DNA of 51,290 nucleotides. Origin: a virus. The DNA lies in IMG/VR virus record IMGVR_UViG_3300031143_000770, positions 1 to 51,290 of that record; one strand, 5' to 3'. The translations under genes and the position numbers were made by a program. Positions 25,571-31,583 of this stretch are shown one piece after another (position 1 is the stretch's first letter; every line of letters begins with the position of its first letter). The notes beneath the pieces are model-generated. The model saw only the letters and a program-made list of their open reading frames with translations, searched no databases and was not told where the DNA came from.

Positions 25571-26883
25571 TGAACGATGACGATATAAAGAACAATGACA
25601 CAGATAATGGGTTTTGCGCACTGCCATTTGTACAATATAGTACATTCAATGGGGGTCGTTATCGATTATGTTGTATGGCAAAGGAACCTAGTGAACTTAT
25701 TAATCAAGAAGAACTAGGCATAGATGGAACATGGAATCATGATTACATTCGTAGTGTTCGTGAGCGTATGGCTACGGGCGAATGGCTACCAGAGTGTATA
25801 GAATGTAAAAGATTAGAACGTAACGATATTATAAGTTCTCGTCAATGGGAAAACTATTCATGGAAAGATCAGGTTCCAGATATTGTAGCATTAGCAAGTG
25901 CAAATGATTGGAATATAGAACAGCCTCTACAATTTGATTTTAGATTAGGTAATTTGTGTAATCTACAATGTCAGATGTGTAACAAAGAAGCATCGCATTT
26001 AGTAAGTGTTGAGCGTGCCAATATGATTGCAACAGATTTGGGTCCCAAATCTCCTAACTTAGATAGATATGATTGGGACAATAATATTGCTAATAAAAAG
26101 AAAGCGATAATTCAGCCTGGCATCGATTGGGATAGTTTTGATAAGATGCTGCCATATGCACAGACGATTAAAATGATTGGCGGCGAACCAACTGTTGTAT
26201 CTGATATGTTCAAGTTGCTAGACAGAGCAACTGAATCCGGATACGCAAAAAATATTACATTATCGTTCTACACGAACATCACCAATATGCAAGATAGATG
26301 GTTGAAGCAATTTAGTCAGTTTAAGCAAGTTGTTGTAAATTGCTCATTAGAGGGCATGGGTGATATGAATGATTATTTACGTCCGCCATCGCAGTGGGAT
26401 TCAGTATGGGAAAATTTTGATAAGTTAGTAAAGTATTCAAATACATCAGAAGGAAAGAACATTCGTGTACGTGTCACTACGGTGAATCAAGTAACAAACG
26501 CGTTGCATTTGGTTCCATTCTGGAGATTTATGCACGATTATCAACAGACTAATGACCGTACCATCGGCATGAGTACGAATCAATTGGTAGAACCTGAATA
26601 TTACTCAATGGCGCATAGTCCCCAATGGTTGCGTGATGAACAGAAATCACAGATACTAGAATTTTTAGAAGAGATAAAAGATAGTCCTCATTATGAAGAT
26701 TATTCACGTCCGTTAATGGAAGCATTGCATTTTGGCGAAGATCCAGAAACCAAGTATGATCGTGGATTTATGAGGGATTATGTTCAAGTAACAGAAAACT
26801 ATGATAAGCATCGCGGACATGATGTGATGTCAGTAGCACCTGAATTTAGCCGAATTAAATCAGATTTAGAACTTGACAAGTAA
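25570..26883 (+). CDS. Twitch-domain radical SAM enzyme (second of two)
   Basis: A 437-residue relative of the enzyme at 22027. The N-terminal cysteine module (GFCALPFVQYSTFNGGRYRLCC, CIECK) comes before the radical cluster Cys130-x3-Cys134-x2-Cys137 (LCNLQCQMC) and the IGGEPTV motif. The two enzymes probably act on related substrates. The gene starts at the preceding stop codon. Confidence 0.82.
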   Translation: MNDDDIKNNDTDNGFCALPFVQYSTFNGGRYRLCCMAKEPSELINQEELGIDGTWNHDYIRSVRERMATGEWLPECIECKRLERNDIISSRQWENYSWKDQVPDIVALASANDWNIEQPLQFDFRLGNLCNLQCQMCNKEASHLVSVERANMIATDLGPKSPNLDRYDWDNNIANKKKAIIQPGIDWDSFDKMLPYAQTIKMIGGEPTVVSDMFKLLDRATESGYAKNITLSFYTNITNMQDRWLKQFSQFKQVVVNCSLEGMGDMNDYLRPPSQWDSVWENFDKLVKYSNTSEGKNIRVRVTTVNQVTNALHLVPFWRFMHDYQQTNDRTIGMSTNQLVEPEYYSMAHSPQWLRDEQKSQILEFLEEIKDSPHYEDYSRPLMEALHFGEDPETKYDRGFMRDYVQVTENYDKHRGHDVMSVAPEFSRIKSDLELDK

Positions 26884-26891
26884 GGAAATAA

Positions 26892-27560
26892 ATGACATCA
26901 ACTAATATGGAATATTTAACTGAGATAGATTTTGCATTAACCACATATTGTCAAGCACGATGTAGAAGTTGTGCTAGAACGAATCAATATACTGGTGAAA
27001 AAGAAGATTGGTTAGAACTCAAGCATATGAATCTAGATGTGTTTAAACGAACTCTTGCAGCATCTACTAATATAAAGTATAATATAATTGAGTTTTGTGG
27101 CGAGTTGGGCGATCCCATGATGCATCCACAAGTTGACAAATTTATAGAAACTGCATTAGAATATGCACCATCAATATTAATATCAACAAATGGTGCGCTT
27201 AGAAATGCAAACTGGTATAAGACGATAGCAGAAAAATACACAGACGATGTCTTTATAAATTGGGCAATTGATGGAGCAACACATGACACCAATTGGAAGT
27301 ATAGAGAAGGTGTTGATTTTAATAAAGCTTTTGAAAATATGAAAACTCACACTCAATCAGGTGGGGATGGTGAATGGCGATATTTAATATTTGAGTGGAA
27401 TTGGCATGAAATACCGCTAGCACGTCAAATGGCAAAAGAGATTGGAATTAAAATTATTTTTTGCTTCAATAATAGAGATTTTGGATTAATAACACCAGAT
27501 TCTAGATTGGATGCAGAAAAATTATTAATAGGAGTGAGTCCAGATGACATCAAAGGGTAA
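26892..27560 (+). CDS. Radical SAM core protein (split from its SPASM partner)
   Basis: A 222-residue radical SAM domain with Cys20-x3-Cys24-x2-Cys27 (YCQARCRSC), FCGELGDPM in the SAM-binding position, and WAIDGATHD. It lacks the C-terminal auxiliary cysteines, which lie in the next frame (27544-27954). The single-chain homologue at 35289 carries both parts. The split may be a frameshift or a genuine two-subunit arrangement. Confidence 0.75.
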   Translation: MTSTNMEYLTEIDFALTTYCQARCRSCARTNQYTGEKEDWLELKHMNLDVFKRTLAASTNIKYNIIEFCGELGDPMMHPQVDKFIETALEYAPSILISTNGALRNANWYKTIAEKYTDDVFINWAIDGATHDTNWKYREGVDFNKAFENMKTHTQSGGDGEWRYLIFEWNWHEIPLARQMAKEIGIKIIFCFNNRDFGLITPDSRLDAEKLLIGVSPDDIKG

Positions 27561-27954
27561 ATATAATATTGAATGTCAATCATTCGAAGCTCTAAATGAA
27601 TTTACTAACCTCCCTGTAAGAAAATGGGAAGTAACACCAGAAGGAAGAGTGTGGCCATGTTGTTATTTTGCAAATGCATGGGATAGACGACATATGATGA
27701 GGGCAGATGAATTGGGTCCCGATGAAGATTCTAGTGAAGAAGATTTTCATAATGTAAATGGTGAATCAGCAGAATTATTGAATGATGCTAGAATGATGAC
27801 TATAATAAATGAAGATCCTGATTGGAATAGTTTAGAACATCACTCTATAGAAGAAATCATAGCGCACGAAGTATTCCACAGTTACATCTGGACTGAAGGA
27901 TGGAATAGCGATAATCCTGCGATATTGTGTGTTAATAATTGTAATAAGTGTTGA
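27544..27954 (+). CDS. SPASM-like auxiliary Fe-S domain protein
   Basis: A 136-residue protein carrying the auxiliary cysteines seen at the C-terminus of radical SAM/SPASM enzymes: EGRVWPCCYF near residue 38 and CVNNCNKC at the end. Its ATG overlaps the upstream core gene by 17 bp and has its own ribosome site (ggag at 27531-27534, 9 nt upstream). The frame is closed upstream by TGA at 27535. It is probably the second half of one enzyme. Confidence 0.68.
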   Translation: MTSKGKYNIECQSFEALNEFTNLPVRKWEVTPEGRVWPCCYFANAWDRRHMMRADELGPDEDSSEEDFHNVNGESAELLNDARMMTIINEDPDWNSLEHHSIEEIIAHEVFHSYIWTEGWNSDNPAILCVNNCNKC

Positions 27955-27979
27955 CAAGTAAGCCGTATTGTTGTATAAT
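27951..27979 (+). promoter_or_regulatory. Sigma70-type promoter
   Basis: TTGACA (27951-27956), 17-nt spacer, TATAAT (27974-27979), overlapping the end of the SPASM gene and driving two very small genes. Confidence 0.87.
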
Positions 27980-28008
27980 AGTTATATAAGTTAATAAAGC
28001 GCAAGGAA

Positions 28009-28155
28009 ATGAATATGTTAAATTTTTTAGAGACTACTGTTTTGCCAATGACACGTGTTATTGAAGCGAGCGGCTATTTTGAAATATTGTTATTATGTTT
28101 ATTGCCAATCATGCTGATTGGTAGTGCGGTATTATTTAAGAAAGGTGAATTATAA
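28009..28155 (+). CDS. Small single-pass membrane protein, 48 aa
   Basis: A 48-residue protein with one hydrophobic helix (about residues 25-43, EILLLCLLPIMLIGSAVLF) and a Lys-Lys C-terminal end. It has its own strong promoter and an aagga ribosome site, and overlaps the next ATG. Function unknown. Small phage membrane proteins of this kind can be host-takeover or lysis factors, but nothing here proves it. Confidence 0.62.
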   Translation: MNMLNFLETTVLPMTRVIEASGYFEILLLCLLPIMLIGSAVLFKKGEL

Positions 28156-28325
28156 TGGCTAGATTTAGTGAGTTTAAGCATTGGGTACAATCCATGTGGT
28201 ATGATCATAAGCGCGAAAAGATTGAGTGGGAAGGTAGTCCACCAGATTACGGTTTTCGTACGTGGGTTAACATGAACAAATGGTTCATCAAGCGTATGTG
28301 GAAAGCACGTAACGAAGAATCATAA
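28155..28325 (+). CDS. Small conserved phage protein, 56 aa
   Basis: A basic, Trp-rich 56-residue protein (MARFSEFKHWVQSMWYDHK, then WFIKRMWKAR). I recognise this pattern from T4-like marine phages, of unknown function. Its start overlaps the upstream stop codon (taATG). Confidence 0.66.
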   Translation: MARFSEFKHWVQSMWYDHKREKIEWEGSPPDYGFRTWVNMNKWFIKRMWKARNEES

Positions 28326-28367
28326 GTTTATATTAGACAGAACTGTAACGTATATCTGACCTTGTTC

Positions 28368-28514
28368 TAGACAAAAGGGTTTGGGTTGTAGCGCAGTCTG
28401 GGAGAAGCGTCTATCCTCGGTGATGTAGCATTAGATTAATTACCTAATACCCTGCATTACATAGATAGAAGGTCGTGGGTTCGAATCCCTCCAACTCCGT
28501 TAGAGTTTTGTCTA
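28368..28514 (+). ncRNA. Stem-closed region around the Pro-type tRNA
   Basis: tagacaaaa (28368-28376) pairs perfectly with ttttgtcta (28506-28514) and encloses the tRNA-Pro-like gene. A second copy of the left arm, atattagaca (28330-28339), can instead pair with tgtctaatat (28509-28518). Confidence 0.5.
28382..28499 (+). tRNA. tRNA-Pro(CGG)-like gene with a 41-nt anticodon-loop insertion
   Basis: D-arm, T-arm (loop TTCGAAT) and acceptor (six of seven pairs) match tRNA-Pro. The anticodon stem ctatc/gatag encloses 48 nt instead of 7. The loop reads C-T-CGG, then about 41 extra nt that fold on themselves (atgta/tacat, ttag/ctaa). No CCA is encoded. It could be an intron-like insertion or a decayed gene. 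Confidence 0.5.
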
Positions 28515-28515
28515 A

Positions 28516-28523
28516 TATAAATA
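28516..28523 (+). promoter_or_regulatory. T4-like late promoter box (TATAAATA)
   Basis: An exact TATAAATA 27 nt before the 28551 start. Confidence 0.55.
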
Positions 28524-28550
28524 TAGTTTAACTAAGCGTAGGGAAAAGTA

Positions 28551-28754
28551 ATGATTGTAGCACTAGCACTAATTGGGGCATTGTTCACAGTAGACAATGC
28601 AGAGTTTTTAAATCAGGTAGAGAAGAATAAAGCAGATGGTATGTCGTGGCATTACATTGGGTCAACTGCACCAAATGCAAATGATCCGTACATTGCTGCA
28701 ATTAACAAAGAAACGGGTGAAGAAACTGTTTACTTTAAGATGTTACAGGACTAA
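28551..28754 (+). CDS. Hypothetical protein with N-terminal hydrophobic segment, 67 aa
   Basis: The N-terminus MIVALALIGALFTVDNA could be a signal peptide or a short anchor. The remaining 50 residues are polar. I do not recognise it. A late-type box lies 27 nt upstream. Confidence 0.6.
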   Translation: MIVALALIGALFTVDNAEFLNQVEKNKADGMSWHYIGSTAPNANDPYIAAINKETGEETVYFKMLQD

Positions 28755-28785
28755 ATGTAACTAAGTATTTAATTGAAAATAAGTG

Positions 28786-28814
28786 TTGACAAGAACGAAA
28801 TAGTCTGTTACACT
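28786..28814 (+). promoter_or_regulatory. Sigma70-type promoter, first of a duplicated pair
   Basis: TTGACA (28786-28791), 17-nt spacer, TACACT (28809-28814). The 40 bp around it nearly match the promoter at 28900. Confidence 0.8.
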
Positions 28815-28899
28815 TATTACATAGGTTTGAGAAGCGTAACTAAGCATTTTGAACCGAAAAAGATAAATAGAATCATAAGAAATAAAGTTAAAATAAGTG

Positions 28900-28928
28900 T
28901 TGACAAGATAGAAATAGTCTGTTATACT
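28900..28928 (+). promoter_or_regulatory. Sigma70-type promoter, second of a duplicated pair
   Basis: TTGACA (28900-28905), 17-nt spacer, TATACT (28923-28928), upstream of a 37-codon ORF and the tRNA island. Confidence 0.86.
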
Positions 28929-28977
28929 TATAACATAAACAGTTAAAGATAACTGTAATAAACAAGAGAACGAAACG

Positions 28978-29091
28978 ATGTTAAACACATTCTGTAATTT
29001 ACATAGTAAACTAGATAGTCAACGCTGGTATCAGCCGGAGATTATGAATGTGCCCGCGAGTTTCTTAGACGAGGATGATGGATTATATTAA
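28978..29091 (+). CDS. Very small ORF, 37 aa
   Basis: A 37-residue protein (MLNTFCNLHSKLDSQRWYQP...) placed between a strong promoter and a rho-independent terminator, so it forms a stand-alone transcription unit. Ribosome site aacgaaacg is weak. Not recognised. Confidence 0.5.
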   Translation: MLNTFCNLHSKLDSQRWYQPEIMNVPASFLDEDDGLY

Positions 29092-29117
29092 GCCATTAAA
29101 TCCAATAAATTTCTAAG

Positions 29118-29151
29118 AAACCCGCCAAGCGAAAGCAAAGCGGGTTTTTTT
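29118..29151 (+). terminator. Rho-independent terminator
   Basis: Stem aaacccgc/gcgggttt around a 14-nt loop with an inner gc-gaaa-gc hairpin, followed by a T-run. Confidence 0.85.
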
Positions 29152-29156
29152 ATGAC

Positions 29157-29198
29157 AGTGTAAAAGTAGAAGCGGAACGAGGTCGCTGAGATTACACT
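29157..29198 (+). ncRNA. Two-tier stem-loop before the tRNA array
   Basis: agtgtaa/ttacact closes an inner agcg/cgct hairpin (42 nt in all). It is too short to be a tRNA. The stretch 29200-29316 beyond it holds only AT-rich hairpins (agtata/tatact at 29278-29293) and no gene. Confidence 0.4.
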
Positions 29199-29316
29199 TT
29201 AAATAATATCTCTAAAATGGCGTGTTGTAGGATTGAAAGTTCTAGTTAGAATGAGTAAAATTATGACAGTATATTTTTATACTAAAAAGCATTCATAGAG
29301 TGTTTTTCAGTATAAT

Positions 29317-29390
29317 GCTCGGTTAGCTCAAAGGTAGAGCCATCGCTCGATAAGCGATAGACGAAGGATCGTTACCTTCACTGAGTACCA
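29317..29390 (+). tRNA. tRNA-Ile(GAT), atypical loops
   Basis: Acceptor gctcggt/actgagt plus A-CCA, D-arm gctc/gagc, anticodon stem atcgc/gcgat. The anticodon loop TCGATAA has C33 instead of U33, and the T-loop is ATCGTTA instead of TTCRANN. Gene identity is likely; function is uncertain. Confidence 0.65.
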
Positions 29391-29437
29391 TTTTAAAATT
29401 GGAGATTCACTGCCATAAGTGTGAACTATAAAATTAC

Positions 29438-29514
29438 GGATTGTTAGCATAGTGGCTTAATGCAGCACCTTCATACGGTGAAGATCAATGGTTCAAATCC
29501 ATTACAATCCACCA
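29438..29514 (+). tRNA. tRNA-Met(CAT), probably elongator
   Basis: Perfect acceptor ggattgt/acaatcc with A-CCA, D-stem gcat/atgc, anticodon loop TTCATAC, canonical T-arm (TTCAAAT). A paired 1-72 and no GGG/CCC anticodon stem argue against an initiator. Ile-CAU cannot be excluded. Confidence 0.82.
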
Positions 29515-29523
29515 CAAGTTTTA

Positions 29524-29599
29524 CAGGGTATAGCTGAGTTTGGTTTAGCACGGGCCTTGGATGCCTGAGACGAGGGTTCAAGTCCTTCTTCCCTGACCA
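29524..29599 (+). tRNA. tRNA-Pro(TGG)
   Basis: Acceptor cagggta/ttcccTg (one mismatch), anticodon stem cgggc/gcctg with loop CTTGGAT, T-loop TTCAAGT, encoded A-CCA. Confidence 0.85.
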
Positions 29600-29653
29600 T
29601 TAGAGATAGTGTATATCTCGTGTCTTTTATTAGATATAAAAATACAATTTAAT

Positions 29654-29726
29654 ACTCTTGCCAGTGGAACTGGCAGTTGGGTTTCGACCCCGACTTGCGA
29701 ATGTTCGATTCATTCCAGGAGTGCCA
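29654..29726 (+). tRNA. tRNA-Arg(TCG) with compact D-arm
   Basis: Acceptor actcttg/caggagt, G73-CCA, anticodon loop TTTCGAC, T-arm gaatg/cattc with loop TTCGATT. The D-arm is a tight hairpin gccag-tggaa-ctggc with no 8-9 linker, which is unusual. Confidence 0.72.
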
Positions 29727-29728
29727 AA

Positions 29729-29862
29729 TTTACTATGCTGGCTGCCGTCTACGTTTCCGGAAACTGACGTTAAATATTGAGGTTCAACTCCTCGGATACA
29801 TTAAGGAAGGCTTGGTGTATCGCGTTACAGGCAACGTAAGGGTTCGACTCCCAAATAGTAAA
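29729..29862 (+). tRNA. Composite tRNA-like element with two T-arms
   Basis: An 8-bp outer stem tttactat/atagtaaa encloses 118 nt holding two T-arm hairpins, tgagg-TTCAACT-cctcg (near 29778) and ggg-TTCGACT-ccc (near 29840), plus the palindrome gtttccggaaac. It is too long for one tRNA and looks like a fusion of two tRNA genes. Amino-acid identity not assignable. Confidence 0.35.
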
Positions 29863-29873
29863 CCGCTTTGATG

Positions 29874-29950
29874 GTGATCGTAGCATAACTGGCAAATGCC
29901 CAAGGTTGTGAACCTTGTAGATCCGGGATCATACCCCGGCGATCACACCA
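29874..29950 (+). tRNA. tRNA-His(GTG) with A73
   Basis: Acceptor gtgatcg/cgatcac, A73-CCA, anticodon stem caagg/ccttg with loop TTGTGAA. The T-loop is ATCATAC. Discriminator A73 is atypical for bacterial tRNA-His (normally C73 opposite G-1). Confidence 0.85.
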
Positions 29951-29960
29951 CTTATTTTAT

Positions 29961-30046
29961 GGAAGATGATCTAGTCTGGGACTAGGATGACTTGCTAAGT
30001 CAATCGGCTCGAAAGGGTTTGGGATCGTAACCTACTTCTTCCGCCA
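29961..30046 (+). tRNA. tRNA-Ser(GCT)
   Basis: Acceptor ggaagat/ttcttcc (six pairs), G73-CCA, anticodon loop TTGCTAA, long variable arm. T-loop ATCGTAA has A54. Confidence 0.78.
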
Positions 30047-30052
30047 CTTTTA

Positions 30053-30129
30053 GCGCGGTTGCCAGAGTAGCCAACGGAGCGGCTTGCAAACCCGTACAAC
30101 CATCGGTGCAAATCCGATACCGCGCTCCA
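30053..30129 (+). tRNA. tRNA-Cys(GCA)
   Basis: Perfect acceptor gcgcggt/accgcgc, U73-CCA as expected for Cys, anticodon loop TTGCAAA. T-loop TGCAAAT departs from TTC. Confidence 0.85.
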
Positions 30130-30136
30130 ATTTTAA

Positions 30137-30168
30137 GTTCCGTTCGTCTATCGGTTAGGACATACGGG
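30137..30168 (+). pseudogene. Orphan 5' half of a tRNA-Glu-like gene
   Basis: GTTCCGTTCGTCTATCGGTT and the following AGGACAT match the 5' half (acceptor strand and D-arm) of bacterial tRNA-Glu. No matching 3' half follows; a complete tRNA-Glu starts 10 nt later. Confidence 0.6.
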
Positions 30169-30177
30169 AAGAATTAC

Positions 30178-30254
30178 ATCCCCATAGATTACGTTGGTTA
30201 AATCACTAGACTTTCACTCTAGCGAACCGGGATCGTCGCCCGGTGGGGATACCA
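30178..30254 (+). tRNA. tRNA-Glu(TTC)
   Basis: Acceptor atcccca/tggggat with A-CCA, D-stem gatt/aatc, anticodon stem ctaga/tctag with loop CTTTCAC, T-stem ccggg/cccgg with loop ATCGTCG (A54). Confidence 0.82.
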
Positions 30255-30257
30255 TTT

Positions 30258-30358
30258 TTGTCTTATAGTTTAATATGGCATTTGGGTATGACGATACTCA
30301 AGAATAGAATCTTGCAATCAGCGAGAGATACAGGTATTGCATAATCCTGTTAAGACAA
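30258..30358 (+). tRNA. tRNA-like element, identity unclear
   Basis: Acceptor-like stem tgtctta/taagaca plus A. Internal hairpins ttgggtat/atactcaa and caaga/tcttg. T-arm-like acagg/cctgt with an 11-nt loop. About 100 nt, no CCA. Could be a class II tRNA with insertions or a decayed gene. Confidence 0.35.
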
Positions 30359-30370
30359 ATTATTTTTAAT

Positions 30371-30445
30371 GCATCGGTAGTGTCAATGGAAACACGCGAG
30401 ATTCCAAACTTCGTATTCTAGGTTCAAGTCCTAGTCGGTGTGCCA
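30371..30445 (+). tRNA. tRNA-Trp(CCA)
   Basis: Acceptor gcatcgg/tcggtgt using several G-U pairs, G73-CCA as usual for Trp, anticodon loop TTCCAAA, T-loop TTCAAGT. Confidence 0.78.
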
Positions 30446-30451
30446 CATTAA

Positions 30452-30552
30452 GGTAGTTAAGCAGTTGAGAACCATATCGTGAAACCTACGGGGGAGTTGG
30501 TATTGGAACAAATAGTTCGCTGCTCAAGAGGGTGTTGACCTCTACTGCCACC
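30452..30552 (+). tRNA. tRNA-like element, identity unclear
   Basis: Acceptor-like ggtagt/actgcc followed by A-CC, and a 5-bp T-arm agagg/cctct with non-standard 7-nt loop GTGTTGA. About 100 nt, oversized in the anticodon/variable region. No anticodon can be read with confidence. Confidence 0.35.
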
Positions 30553-30557
30553 CTTTT

Positions 30558-30656
30558 TATCTTGTTGCTTAATTAAAGCAGTGGAATCCCTCATACATCG
30601 TCAATGCTATGAGAATGATGTTTCCATGCATGTAGGTGCAAATCCTACCAAGATAA
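30558..30656 (+). tRNA. tRNA-Gly(CCC)-like gene with a ~28-nt anticodon-loop insertion
   Basis: Perfect 7-bp acceptor tatcttg/caagata with A73, D-stem gctt/aagc, anticodon stem gtgga/tccat, T-arm gtagg-TGCAAAT-cctac. The anticodon loop starts A-T-CCC and then holds about 28 extra nt with an inner stem ctcata/tatgag. No CCA encoded. Confidence 0.5.
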
Positions 30657-30667
30657 ATTATTTTTAA

Positions 30668-30753
30668 GCAGGATACGACTCATGGTGAGACAGCGGATTG
30701 TAAATCCGTAGCGTGTAATGCGCAAGTAGGTTCAATTCCTTCATCCTGCACCA
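30668..30753 (+). tRNA. tRNA-Tyr(GTA)
   Basis: Acceptor gcaggat/atcctgc with A-CCA, anticodon stem gcgga/tccgt with loop TTGTAAA, long variable arm, T-loop TTCAATT. Confidence 0.88.
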
Positions 30754-30760
30754 CTTTTAA

Positions 30761-30838
30761 GCCGCAGTGACCCAAATAGGTAGAGGTGCTGGTTTTAGAA
30801 ACCAGATGTTGTAGGTTCGATCCCTACTTGCGGTACCA
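30761..30838 (+). tRNA. tRNA-Leu(TAG) with short variable loop
   Basis: Acceptor gccgcag/ttgcggt with A-CCA, anticodon stem ctggt/accag with loop TTTAGAA, T-arm gtagg/cctac. The variable loop is about 5 nt (ATGTT), whereas bacterial Leu tRNAs normally have a long arm. Confidence 0.8.
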
Positions 30839-30839
30839 A

Positions 30840-30847
30840 CATAAATA
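30840..30847 (+). promoter_or_regulatory. T4-like late promoter box (CATAAATA)
   Basis: CATAAATA 26 nt before the IscA-type gene. Confidence 0.5.
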
Positions 30848-30873
30848 CAACCATATATAGGAGAAACCATATA

Positions 30874-31197
30874 ATGGCAATTACATTATCTAAAGAAGCA
30901 TCAGAGCGCATATCAGATTACATGATCAACAGAGGACCTACGTACGGTGTACGTGTAGGTGTAAGAACAACAGGTTGTTCTGGTCTTGCATACATAGTAG
31001 AGTTTGTCGATAATATTGACGAGAATGATACAGTCTTTGTATCAAATGAAATAAGTATTGTAGTAGATCCTAAAGGTTTAACATACCTTGACGGTACTGA
31101 GTTGGATTATGGACGTGATGGACTCAACGAAGGATTCAGATTTAATAATCCAAACGCAAAAGACGAATGCGGTTGTGGCGAAAGTTTCACTGTATAA
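30874..31197 (+). CDS. A-type iron-sulfur carrier protein (IscA/ErpA family)
   Basis: A 107-residue protein with the three conserved cluster cysteines: Cys35 in TTGCSGLAY and Cys99/Cys101 in ECGCGESF. The family block ISIVVDPKGLTYLDGTELDY is complete. It delivers Fe-S clusters to apo-enzymes. Five 4Fe-4S radical SAM loci lie in the window, so they are the probable clients. It is isolated within the tRNA island and has a good ribosome site (aggagaa). Confidence 0.93.
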   Translation: MAITLSKEASERISDYMINRGPTYGVRVGVRTTGCSGLAYIVEFVDNIDENDTVFVSNEISIVVDPKGLTYLDGTELDYGRDGLNEGFRFNNPNAKDECGCGESFTV

Positions 31198-31215
31198 TAT
31201 TTTATTAAATAAGTG

Positions 31216-31244
31216 TTGACAAGAGAAGTATAATGCGTTACAAT
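31216..31244 (+). promoter_or_regulatory. Sigma70-type promoter inside the tRNA island
   Basis: TTGACA (31216-31221), 17-nt spacer, TACAAT (31239-31244). No ORF follows. The stretch 31245-31357 is AT-rich and holds nothing I can name. Confidence 0.82.
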
Positions 31245-31357
31245 AGCACAACGTTTTGAGAAAGACATAAAGTTTTTTGATAAATAAATAAGAAGTTTAT
31301 GCTGACGTATTTCAAGTCACTAATTTAGAAATAGTTTAAAATAGTTTAAAATAGTAG

Positions 31358-31386
31358 TTGACAATAGTTAATAAGTTTGATATAAT
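31358..31386 (+). promoter_or_regulatory. Sigma70-type promoter upstream of RNA element A
   Basis: TTGACA (31358-31363), 17-nt spacer, TATAAT (31381-31386); expected start near 31393. Confidence 0.87.
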
Positions 31387-31431
31387 AGTAGAACAAGTTG
31401 AGAGATCAACACGCTCTTTAAAAATAGTTTG

Positions 31432-31527
31432 TTTTAATATGTATTATTGTTGATGAAAGTAGGGCTTGATGTTGGAAGTAGAACCATTAAGGTGTCTGAC
31501 GATAGTTAACAATAATATATTTTAAAA
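31432..31527 (+). ncRNA. Structured RNA element A
   Basis: A closing stem of about 20 bp, built around tattattgtt (31442-31451) and aacaataata (31508-31517), continues outward with one mismatch. It encloses about 50 nt. The tail acgatagttaa is shared with element C. No ORF. A promoter lies just upstream. Confidence 0.55.
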
Positions 31528-31543
31528 TGAATTAAAATAGTTA

Positions 31544-31572
31544 TTGACATTGTTATGAAACTTTGTTATACT
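31544..31572 (+). promoter_or_regulatory. Sigma70-type promoter upstream of RNA elements B and C
   Basis: TTGACA (31544-31549), 17-nt spacer, TATACT (31567-31572). The expected start falls about 5-10 nt before element B. Confidence 0.87.
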
Positions 31573-31583
31573 ATTAAAGTGTT

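Noticed and set aside
28382-28514. Considered as tmRNA or a group I intron
   Set aside because: There is no tag reading frame or resume codon, and the 41-nt insertion is far too small for a group I intron.
29677-29871. 64-codon ORF across tRNA-Arg and the composite tRNA
   Set aside because: It lies over RNA genes and has no protein-like features.
30258-30358. Assigning this tRNA-like element to Phe, Leu or Arg
   Set aside because: Several anticodon registers are possible, and none has both U33 and a good 5-bp stem.
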